From Bugula neritina (taxonomy: Eukaryota > Bryozoa > Gymnolaemata > Cheilostomatida > Bugulidae), in the NCBI GenBank assembly GCA_964035545.1, contig OZ037766.1, forward strand, positions 17,759,581 through 17,823,580: DNA of 64,000 nucleotides, in the 5' to 3' direction. Below the pieces are notes generated by a model. That model was given only the letters and a program-made list of their open reading frames with translations, did not search any database and was not told the DNA's origin. Made by a program: the position numbers and the translations under genes. Below are positions 11,831 through 23,700 of the stretch, in pieces (position 1 is the stretch's first letter; each line of letters begins with the position of its first letter).

Positions 11831-12653
11831 GTGAGTAACGTTGATTTTGAATTGAAATTTATAATAAAAAAAAAATAAAAAGTTCACCTAGTGCAAAAAA
11901 TCAAAAGCTAGAAAATTAAAATTAAGCACTGGCAAAAACGGTTCAAGTAAAAACTTTATGTTACCTTTTTGACCAAATACCATAGGCCTACACAATGAAA
12001 TTAATAACAGTCTCATTTTATTAAACAACCACATTCGGAGCAATGGACCTCTGAACTAATGGGCCTTCGGAATTTACAAGTATAGTAATTTAATCATAAT
12101 TTTCATGCACAAATTACAGCAAAAGCAAGGTTTAACAGGAACAATCAACTTAACTACCGACACTGATATACTATAGTAACACTGACAGTATTGTTTTTAA
12201 TAATAAGGTTGTACATGGGCTTGCTAGCAAGCTAAAGGTCATTCCAGCCCCAGGACCTAGCAAATGATTTTCATTTACGTTGAAACATAATTGCAAAAAA
12301 ATGCTATTTGAGTTATAGTTATTGTTGTTGCCTTTAATTCAGGCGAAGTAAATATAAGTTAATTATGAATTTGAATGAGTTAATAACATTGAAAGTTAAT
12401 TAGCCTATACATAATATATGTGGCCTGCATATACTAATACATGACTTAAAATACTTTAATTGTGGCAATTTATACTCAAACTGGTGCCCATGATTTGTTG
12501 AATTGCTTCAAGTGATCACCTCTTGATTGAACTATTTGGACCCAGGCTTTACAGATTATGGCTTTAAAAATAATAGCTATAAGAACAGTTTAGGTGGCTG
12601 AAAGCGCTGTTGAACTTGATTTTATGGCTTTTTTTATCCTTTTAATGTTTTCC

Positions 12654-13130
12654 GGTAAAAGTGGCACAGGTAATACTGGCCTAAAGGAAAAAGTAGGTAA
12701 AAATGACACTTTTTTAAAATTGAGGTAGGGGTTTTGAGGTTGTGGCTTTGGGGTTTGAGTGTAGAGGTTTAGGTTTAGGGAAATTTAACATTAGTGTGCC
12801 ATTTATATATATTTTACCTGATTTTAGGTAAAAATGGCACCGGTGAAAATATCAGAGGTATAATTGGCATCGTAAAAATGGCACAGATAATAGTGGCACA
12901 GGTAATAATGGCACAACTGGTAAAGTAGGTAAGAATGGCACACTGATGTTAAATTTTTCCAAACCTCAAACCCGCAATCCTTAAACCCCAATCCTAAACT
13001 CAAACCCATCCCCAAACCTAAATTCCCATTCCAAACCTCCAATCCTCACCCAAATCCTAATATTGAAAATGTCATTTTTACCTACTGTGCCATTACTACC
13101 TGTGTCATTTTTACCTGTGCCATTTTTACC
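12654..13130. mobile_element. GGTAAAAATGGCAC foldback element, copy 1 (two units)
   Basis: The ends are GGTAAAAGTGGCACAGGTAAT on the left and, on the right, a mirrored run of ACCTGTGCCATTTTTACCT. A second unit begins at about 12834 with GGTAAAAATGGCACCGGTG, so two units seem to lie side by side. The middle of each unit is a strand-biased stretch of GGGTTT/AAACCC-like sequence. Related copies occur at 17661-17912 and 25637-25963. There is no coding capacity, so it is probably a non-autonomous DNA element. Confidence 0.65.
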
Positions 13131-14084
13131 TAAAATCCCTTTCAACTTAATTTAATCATAAAATTTTAGTAGCCACTTATGACACTATTTAAAGAATATT
13201 TGAATAGTTTGGTTGTTCAAAGAATGTTTGTACAAAATTTATTATAAAAAAAAAATTTGTTAGACCATGCAAAGCCAAAACAGTTCGTAGATGATAGCTA
13301 AGGTGCATGTGAATATTTTATAATAAATGCAAAGTGTCAGGGGTTCTTTAACTTTTATTTCATTAGGATTATTACATTTTATTAACTGTGGTTCAATTTC
13401 ATGCAAGTAGCTATGACGAGTAGTCAGGATTTAGAGTAGGTATCTGGAATTAAGTCATAATTGATGCAATAGACCATGTGAAACTCAGCTAATCAGGAGA
13501 TTTTGCTGCTGAAATATCTCACCCTTATAACATAAGATTCTGCACTCTCAAATGCAAAATGCATGTTTCTAAAAATAGTTGTGCAGATTTTGCTATGTGC
13601 ATTCTTTAGTCTCATATATCTTGAGTTTAGAGCATTTGGTACCATAAATTTACCATCTAGTTATTTTCTTCCCAAGGATAAAATAGTGCATGCAGTGCAG
13701 AAGCAACAATTTCTCATCACCTCATTTAAAAAACATTTAATTGCCAGAACTTGCGTTATAAAAATTTCTCAAGTTGTTTTTTTATTTCAATAAAATTCCG
13801 CATTAATTTTTTGTGTCCTGTCATTTTGAAAAAAATTCAACACCTTAGTTATCAACTTCACAAGCAAATTAAAGGTGATGGAGTTAACAAATGGTTGCAG
13901 AAATATAATTTTTAAAATCCCTAAAAGATTTTTTGATGGGAAAAGTTCAAAACTGAAAACTAGCTCCAATCTTCAGAGTATCCAAATGAAACTTTTATTT
14001 ACTACATTTCATAAATGCTGCTAAGTGCTTGGTTTTGTCGGACTTTTTCCTTTTCCTCAACTGTAAACGGGCGTGTATCATACT
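13131..14084. other. Gene-free intergenic stretch
   Basis: AT-rich sequence with short chance frames on both strands. I see no splice-supported exon, RNA gene or clear repeat in this part. Confidence 0.4.
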
Positions 14085-14226
14085 CAGCTAACAGACCGAC
14101 CAGCTCAGACATAAACATATTATTATATTGTTAAGCAAGTTTAAGTTCCATGGAAAGATCTTTGATATCTTTCCATGGATTGATCTGGCTGCGATCGATC
14201 CGCATGGAAAGGCGGTGAATGTATTG
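14085..14226. repeat. Palindromic CCATGG/GATC cassette, copy 2 (inverted)
   Basis: Read on the minus strand it carries ATTCACCG, CTTTCCATG, GATCGATC, two CCATGGAAAGA blocks and CTGAGCTGGTCGGTCTGT. This is the same order as copy 1 at 9120-9262. An insertion of about 40 bp of AT-rich DNA separates the last two blocks. The two copies face each other across about 5 kb that includes the calreticulin promoter. Confidence 0.6.
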
Positions 14227-14704
14227 TATGTTATTCCAGCTGCCGCTGGAGTAGCTGTACAGCTTGTCCATGGTATGTTTTTGACACGTAATTTCTAATT
14301 GCAATTTTAAACATTTAAATTTAGAAATATTAAAAATTAAACTCAATGCTCTACACTTAGAATATGAAACTAAATATTGAACATAGCAAAAGTTGCACAG
14401 GTGTTTTTAAAAGCATGCATTTTGCACTTGTATAATTTTATATAGGTTATAATGGTGAGACATTAAGTGACGCAATCCCTAATTGGCTGAGTTTATCAAA
14501 GTCTATTGGCAAACAACATATCCCAGCATGCAGAATAAAAAAAATTGGAGCAATCAAAGTTGAATGAAGATGAAAATATGATAAATATTAACAATAAGTA
14601 ATAGTTATACTAGGTTTTTAGTAAATGAGTTGGCTGTAATTTTTCAGCCATTTATTTTTCTTATCTTGTTGATTGTAGATACTCATTAGTCCGTTGTCGA
14701 TTTT

Positions 14705-17700
14705 ATGATGTCAAGAAATCCAACTGCTCTAAATAAAGTATCCAACACCTTCAAAAAGAGTTCTACCTATTCTGTTGGCCAGAAGCCCTCAGTCAATTCA
14801 GAAATCAGCGATGATGCAGTTGAGCTTAATGTGAGTATTCTAAACCGCACAGTTCACACACAATTTTGGCATACGTCAGATTTTTTCAGTTTTCCATGCT
14901 AATTGGTACTAATGCACTCCCTACTATTTTCCTTGAAGCACTTAGGATCACAGATTAGGAAATGCAACCAAAAAGCATTGTCACAAAGAAAGCTAGCCAA
15001 AAACTTTACTTTCTCAGCAAATTTTAGCTCATCTTGTATAAATGCATCTGTGTTTTCTTTTTGGAATTCATGTCAAGTAAGCAAGAACTGCAGCTGTGTT
15101 ATCTAATGACAAGCATTTAAAACCACTTATCTATGAAAAACTAATTACATATTGACTGTTATTCTATCACTACGGCTCCATCCATTTGCATTATGGGAAT
15201 GGATTTTTCATTCGCCTTTTGCGACAGAGGCAGAGATCAGTGATTGTGGTGGCTAGCAGCATAGTTATGTGATGTAAACAATAATTCAAATGTAAGTTGT
15301 TTTATTTGTTTTAGCTGCTATTATTTAAATCTTGAATTTATAAAACTATTGTGTAAGCCAAAGCATTCCCAAGCTAAAAATAAATTAACATGTATTTTTA
15401 TTTTGAAAATTTAAATTACTCCTAAGCTTTAGTTTACCGGTCACAAAATACTTTATGTTTTCATTGATTTGTGCTTGGTAATTTAAAATAAATTGATTCA
15501 AAATTGTGTATTTAAGGAATTTAATTTATCAAAAATGTCGGCCTAGGCGGTAATTAAATTGTCATTTGGCATGGACACCGACTCAAAGTTGGCCATATTA
15601 GTTTACATTTTAATTCAGCTGGCACAACTGCAAAGAGAAGATAACTTCATACAGATTGCATAGGACTCGTGGTTTTCTTTCGATGTAATCCATATGGGCA
15701 TCCGTACAGATTCACTCGCCTTCATAGAAACCCAATGTATTTTCCTAAACACAGGGTACATTATCAGGTTGATGTTTATTATAAAAATATGTTTATTAGA
15801 AGCATTAATTGGTTTTTCAGAATTGATGATGGCATTGCTTCGTACAAAAAAAGTTACACCGCTAAGCTGCAAATTGGGCTCAAAAGACTTTGCACATAAA
15901 ACTAAAAGCATAAGGAATAATTAAAAATATATTCAAATCATTCATTCCACACTTGCTTTGACTGATTTAGGAAAATACTTGACTTTTTTTAGCTCTGATG
16001 TTTTTGATAATCATTCAAAATATTTAGCTAAACATGTGAGCAGATTTAATTTATCTTACATGTAAAACTGAATCAACAGTCACTCAGCTCATATACCATA
16101 TGAAAAATGATGCCCTGTATGAAGAATAGGAATGGGCTATTACAATAATTTTTATAAGGACTGTATCAGTATACAAATCAAATGTAGGGACATCTTTCAA
16201 TTCTATAAGTTCTGCCATTCCATAAAAGATAATAGTAGGCTTGTAGGCAAGAGAATGTGTGAAAATTTTAGCCAACCGCATTGTTTTAAAAAAAAACGCA
16301 TTGCTTATATTTAATACATTATATATATAGTTCAATTTAAATTTGTTGGTAAAGCTCAATCGTTCACATTTAAAATATTATCGTCCAGATTCCAGACCAA
16401 CCTGCTCATACTTCTCATTACTTTTTTGTAGAAGTAGTTATGAAATTTAAAATGGTGAAGAAAATCATTATCAGACATAGATTTATTAATATTTAGACTT
16501 TTTTCACAGCTGACTAATAATAATGCTCACCAACTAAACAGACCCAGTCCCTTGCTTTGTTTAGTCCATGTCCCACTTTCCTTTAGGTGCTTTTACAAGA
16601 AAATCACAAGAATTAAACTCTGGAAAGTGAAAATGCATCTATGATCATCTGCAGAAGTTTTTATGTGTGTGTATATATTATAATAAGTTACCTTTGATAA
16701 TTTCAAGATAATATTTAACAGATTTAAACAAAACTAGGAGAAAACAACTCCCGTGAAAGTTTGAAGAGCTTTTGTGGCTAACTGGGTGGACAAACAGTCT
16801 AAAGCTTTTACAACAAAAATTGAGGGAAGCATCTATGATAATCTGCAATTTTTTTCTGTATATGAAATAGAAATCTTCAATAATTCCAAAATATTTACAC
16901 GGATGTCAAGAGAAGATAACTCTTTATTGTTTCAAAAGTTTGATGAGCTTTTGTGGCTAACTGGGTGCACAGAACAATCTAGAATTTTCACAGATTAATT
17001 AGCACCCTTAAAACTCTCAAGTTATAAAAAAAATTATGCAGTCCACGCTGGAGTGCCTGTAATGTGGAAAAGATAGTTGGAGGTTACTTCTAGAATCTAG
17101 AATCTAGACTATATGTAATAATACAGTTCTATAACTCATCATTTGTAATATTGCCTAAAACCAAGTGATAGATATGCCCATACTTTTTTCATGATACTAA
17201 TGGCAATCAGGGATGTAGTGGTGGCCTGCCTGTATGATCACTTTGCTAAACAGTTGCTGTGCTTTGTACCTGTGGGTAAATATTTATGAATACACCACTG
17301 CTTGTAGTGATAATGTCCTAATGGCAGTGATAGCCACTATGAGTATTGTGGTGACTAGTGATAGTCTTACAGTCTTAATATTAAATTAGTAGTCAATAAT
17401 TATAAACTATAGTTATATGACACACACATATATAACTAGGTACTGATAGTACTATGAGTCTCTCTAGTACCAATTTTCAGTAACCTCAGCCTATACTACT
17501 CGCTGCCTATTTATTTTGTGGTGGTGACTTAAAGTTGATATGGTAGTCGCAATACAAGTATCACGCTACCAGTAACAACGCTGCTAGAGCGAGTGTTAGT
17601 GGCAGCTCTATGCTAGTAAATGTATTAGTAGTAGCTACAAATATTGGTAGTTACCGGTGTCCGTTAAAAATGGCGCAGATAATAATGGCACAAATGGAAA

Positions 17701-20700
17701 AGTAGGCAAAAATGACACATTTTCAATATTGGGCTTGTTGTAGGGTTTGGGTTGGGAATTTATGTTTGAGGATGGGGTTTGGGGGTAGGCCTAGGGGCTA
17801 TGGGTTTGGAGTGGGGGTTTGAAAAAATTTATCATCAGCATGCTATTTTACCTACTTTTCCATTTGTGCCTATATTACCTCTGCCATTTGTACTATGCCA
17901 TTCTTACCTAAAATCAGTATTTACCATATCCAAATAACCTGATATCTATACATGCACGAGCACACACACATACTGTGAGGTGTATATGTGCGCAAGTGTG
18001 TGTTTGTGTAATATATACTAAAATGTATGTACTTTAAATAGTTTTAGACTTATAGTGTACTATTAGAACAGGCTCAATGCCAAGTAGAGCTTACTATAAA
18101 ACTATATATGACATGATATGGTTGTAGTTGTTGAAATGTTTTACTAGTGATTTCATATGTTTACTCATCAGATTTAAAATATCATCGTTTACATTATTAT
18201 GAGTACTGGTGTAGAATATACATATATGTACTCGTGTTCACATGTTTATGAAAATTTATCTGTGTATTGTTCAGGATAAAATCTCTTTATAGCCTTATTT
18301 GGTGTTTCTGAGTTGGCAGTACCCCATTCTGCTATATCTTGCATGTATTAGTTAAACATAAATTAATGGTAATGCATTTTATGCCTGCTTGTAGAGGTTT
18401 CTGGCAGGATTATCTCAGCATACCAAAGCAACTGGTGTGCCTCATAACTTCAGTGATATATCAATCTCTAGTGATGAAGACTTTAAGAAATTAAAAGTTA
18501 TAGGTTCAAGTGCTGACAGTGGTGGAGGCACAATGCATACAGCTACTAGTACTGGTAGTAAATTTCTAAAGACTAACCCATCCACTTGTAAGTAGCATGG
18601 TTATATTATATTATAGTTTTGTAGCTGACCTGTGCACCTTATAACATTGTGCATTATATTTATTAAGACTGTTTTTAATGCAGTAGGGGTAACGGGGGAG
18701 GGGGGCACAACGGTCATAGGGGTACAAAAAGCCGGCAAAATTGTGAGAGAACTTATTGACTTAGAGTTGTGATTTTTTTTAATAAAAAGATATTGACATA
18801 ATTATTCAGCCTTTGTAGTTTCAACACTTGCAGAACATACATGTTGAAAAATCGAGTAAAAAACTGTTTTTACCTACTTTTTGTAAATTTTTTAGGATGT
18901 CGTTAAAGCTTTATAACTTTTTACACTCAAAGGCAAGAAGCCTATATTTTACTAATATTGTTGCTATTGCTTGTCTCTACATTGCTTAACTAGTATAATA
19001 GCAAAATCTGAAATAAATTTTCCTTGAGGCACATTTATTTTCAATTTGGCCACACGGGGCACAATGGGCCAGGCTGACCGGGGCACAATGGGCCAGGCTG
19101 ACCGGGGCACAATGGGCCACCTAATTATTGCACCCTGATCACTGTTATTAGTTTGTTTGCCCAAAAATTTAGTTGAAATGTTACTAAAATCTATAGATAT
19201 AGCCATTTCTGACCTTTTTGTAAAATATCAAAGATATCATGATAAGTTTACCAAACTACAAGGTGAAGCTCCCCTAATATATAAATCTGGTGAGGTTAAA
19301 GCCTTGCCATTTTATACATAATACAAAACACTCTGCTGTTGCTACTTGCTACTAGTAGATAGTCATGATATTCATTATATAATACACCATTGAGGGAATA
19401 TACATGTATTTGACTAAAATAAATTGTGATTTGCTCATTTGCTCCCCCCTCTCCTTTCCGTACTCCAGTCACAAACCTCAGCCATGCACCTTAGCTACAG
19501 TTCATAGAAAAAAGGCCACTCACAGTTTTGTAGTACATGTTACTAAAGTTTTTTTTCAATAAACGTTCCTCTGGGGTGAAAATAAAAGAAAATTTTTAGT
19601 TCTAAACAGTAATGATAATGGCACTGCAGAGCCGAGTGACGTGCGTTTGATTTTGCCTTCCTCTGCTATCCGTAGTTGCACAAACTGTACAGCTAAAACA
19701 TTAATTTTGCTGTAGATCTAAAAGATTATCTTTATTTATTTGTAATATTAAATAAATAAAGATCAGATGTAACAAAATCCGCACAATTTCAATATATTTG
19801 TTATGTCCCACCCAGTGGCCCATTGTACCCCGGTACCGGGGCACAATGGGCCAATTTTTTCGTCATGAAAATTTCATTATTCTGAAAGTTGTGAGAGAGA
19901 TAGAAACAACAAACTGATACCTGTAATAAACAACAGATGCAGCATTAAGACTAGAGATTATTGAACTAGTAACTTGAAAAACAGACGAATGAGAGCAACA
20001 AATGCAAAATTCGGCCCGTTGTGCTCCCCCCCCCCCCGTTACCCCTACTTTTAATTAAATTTACATATATCTAGTTCTGAATTGTATGACAATTTTACAT
20101 GCTTAAAAATTTTTAACTCTGTGATCAAATTTATTCTGAAGAGATCACATCTAGTTTTTATTTTCAATAGCCAATAATTTTTTAATTAAGCTGGATGTCT
20201 ATTAATTATTCATAAATTTATTTTTTGAATTTTATTTTATAGCAATTTACTATTTCTAGCAGCTCAAGTAAAATATTCTACTTCCTTCCCTGTAAAGTCA
20301 GCTTCCATTGCACAATCACCAGCCCTAAAACGACTTTCCCAGCACAATCAGAATCTTATGAAAAAGGCAAACATTCCAACTAGTTCATCAATTGCTGAGA
20401 CCACATGCTTTAGTCAAGATAGTACAATAGAGAGTGAAGCTATTGGCACTAAGGGTAGCAAGTTTTTGAAAAGTAAACAGACAAAATATTCTACTCAACA
20501 TAAAACTCCCACACCAGGTAATTTGTTAAACAGTTTATACTAGTTAGGCTATATATTTATGTTACAATTTAAATTTTATGCTGTGTGTTGGAGCATTTAT
20601 TTATTACAACCATTTTCTACCCTGTGTTACCAGTTTTATGTTAAAAGCACAAGCAACTTTTTGTTTTCAGAAAGAGAGCAATTGAAGTTATAATAAAGTT

Positions 20701-23700
20701 ATTATTGGTCTTCTTTATAATAATCAACTTCTCAATATAATAATATTAAAATACTTAAATTAGTGGTTGCTAAGTTATTGTAAAGCAGGCAGTTGTGCTT
20801 CTAATGTACATGTTTATATTCATTAAGCATGGTGTTGTAAATTTATTCCATTTTTGGTCCCATAAACTCATTTTCTATTTTTTTGTGATAAAAAAAGATA
20901 ATTTTAAGTATTCTATAAAAGCTTTACTTGAAATGAAAATATATCATTGCAATCACTTGTTGCTGTTTGTTCAGTTAAACTGTACTTTCTTTTAGAGTAG
21001 TGCTGATTTATACTTGTAGAACAGTTATGTGCTTTAATCCCTTATAAAAATCAATTTATAGACAACAATAATTTCAGGTTTTTTTATTATATTGTAGTTT
21101 ATTCACTATTTTTCCTCCAATATTGCTGTCAATTATTTCATAAGCTATTGTTTCATTACTGTAATAAATAGTGATCTTAGCACAAGTTATTTTAATTTTT
21201 CTTCATCTGTCATATATTTTTAGCTCAGTCGGCCGGTACTAGTACTGAATATGACTCAGACATGGCTGCATATATGCAGGGGTTGTCTGCTTCTATCACA
21301 GAAATCTCTGATAATAAAAATATGGACAAACTTTCTAGAGATACAGATAAGGTTTAATTCTAGTACTCTATCAAGGAGAAATTTTGGGGTTTTGACTAAA
21401 ATAGTTGTCGCGAACAATTTTGTTTTATTTTCAGATTTTTAGACAGCTGTGACTGTTAAGATTATTGTTAAATAAATCTTCAGTGAATAATGAACATTTC
21501 ACAATCGTTTAAACCAAAAACATGAATAAATAATGATTAAATTAATTTTAACAAAAACAAACTTATTAAGAGTTATCTTTCCTAATCAAAAATTTAATTT
21601 TCACTTAATTTTACTGTTATCGTTATGATCATAGACATGCTAACTTATGAAACATGTACTTTAAACTATTAAAAACATTTTGAGCAATATTAACAAACAA
21701 AAATGTCTACAAAATGTGAAAATAAAACTAAAAATATTCGCGACACCTATTTTAGTTAAAACACCCACGAATGACTAAAATGGGTGTCACTGTGATTTTT
21801 GCTTTATTTTTAGCTTTCTGGGCGGTTTTGGATACTATAAATTATGTCATGTTGAAACTTTTACTTGCTTTTACTAATTAAAAATATTAAATTTTTTAAT
21901 ACTCACAAATATTAGGGAAAAATCATAAAAACAAAACTAAGAACTAAGGAAAGATAACTCTAGGGGGTGTCACTGATGTTTCTGTTTTTATTACATTTTA
22001 TTATTGTAAATTATTATTTAATACTACTGTCATTTAAGGTGAAACAGTTATAATATATTAGAGTTTTCCTAAAGTTTTGATCAACAACCAATTTAACAAC
22101 AAGAATTGCCAAAAAGCTAAAAAATAGAGTAAAAATCACCGTGACACCCATTTTAGTCATTTGGGGGGGGGGGGGGGGGTTGACTAAAATGGGTGTCGCA
22201 CAAATTTTTAGTTTTATTTTCACATTTTGTGAACATTTTTTTGTTAATATTGCTCTCAGTATTTTTACTAGTTTAAAGTATATGGTTCATTAGTCAGCAT
22301 GTCTAGAAACTGAAAAAAAACTATGAAATTAAATTAAAATACATGTATTGAATTCTTTGCGACACCCTCTAGTTTTTGACCGCAAAGGTTTTCACAATAA
22401 CTTTAATCTTATTTATCCTATGGCGTAGTTTCGTAGCTTTTTAATTAGCTAAGCTGGTGTAAAAATGCAAAAGCAGTTTAATGATGTCAAGTGTAAAAAT
22501 ATATCTATCCTCAATGCTAAATGCACATAAAAAAATCTTGTGACACCCATTTAAGTCATTCTGGACCAAAATGGGTGTCGCGAATATTTTTAGTTTTATT
22601 TTCACATTTTGTAGACATTTTTGTTTGTTAATATTGCTCAAAATGTTTTTAATAGTTTAAAGTACATGTTTCATAAGTTAGCATGTCTATGATCATAACA
22701 ATAACAGTAAAATTAAGTGAAAATTAAATTTTTGATTAGGAAAGATAACTCTTAATAAGTTTGTTTTTTGTTAAAATTAATTTAATCATTATTTATTCAT
22801 GTTTTTGGTTTAAACGATTGTGAAATGTTCATTATTCACTGAAGATTTATTTAACAATAATCTTAACAGTCACAACTGTCTAAAAATCTGAAAATAAAAC
22901 AAAATTGTTCGCGACACCCATTTTAGTCAAACCCCCCCTTGTGACTAAAATGGGTGTCACGGACCGCGACACCGGGTGGCCACCCATTTTAGTCACACCC
23001 GAAATTTTGTAATGGAAATCTTTTATCAAAATTATCTTTTCAGTTTTCATGCAGCTCAACAACTAAAAAGGCTATCATCAAAAGTGCAAGTGGTTCATTT
23101 AGTTGCGAGTTGTAAGCCTATTTGGTCATTTTATCAATTTTTTTATATTGAATGCTTTTAATTTTGAATTTTATGAGTAAATTTAAATAGAGCTAATGGG
23201 AACAAACAAAGTGTTCCTTGAACCGTGGTTGTTTGTTTATTTGACTGTAAGGCAAAAATTGCTTTGCATTTTGAGTGGAGTTATATGTACCTTTCTCAAA
23301 TCTTAGGTGAATACAGAAGTAACAGGGTCGACTCATAACAATGACAGTTCATTTGCTACAGAAACATTTTCTTCTCGGTCGCTTGTTGATCAAAAATACA
23401 GTATGTCTGAGCAGGATGACAGTGAAATTCAAACTGTTAGTGAAGGTAAATGATTTTGAATTTGCCAATTTTAAATTTATTAAAATTAAAAAACATGCAT
23501 CAGTTACAGCAGTATTGATGAGAAAGCTTCTTATATGAAAATCTTTCAAATTTTTATTTCAAAGTTTTCTTATGCTATATAGCACTTCCATTTCTTCATG
23601 CTTTTAATAGGTACAATATTAAGGTAAAATTACTTGTACATGTCCATAATTATAATATCTCGACTATAGCATCTTTTTATATTTTTGTGTTTATGCTCAA

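Noticed and set aside
18964-19206. 80-codon frame with three IVPRSAWP repeats
   Set aside because: It is the 24-bp GGGGCACAATGGGCCA tandem repeat read in one frame inside a mobile element.
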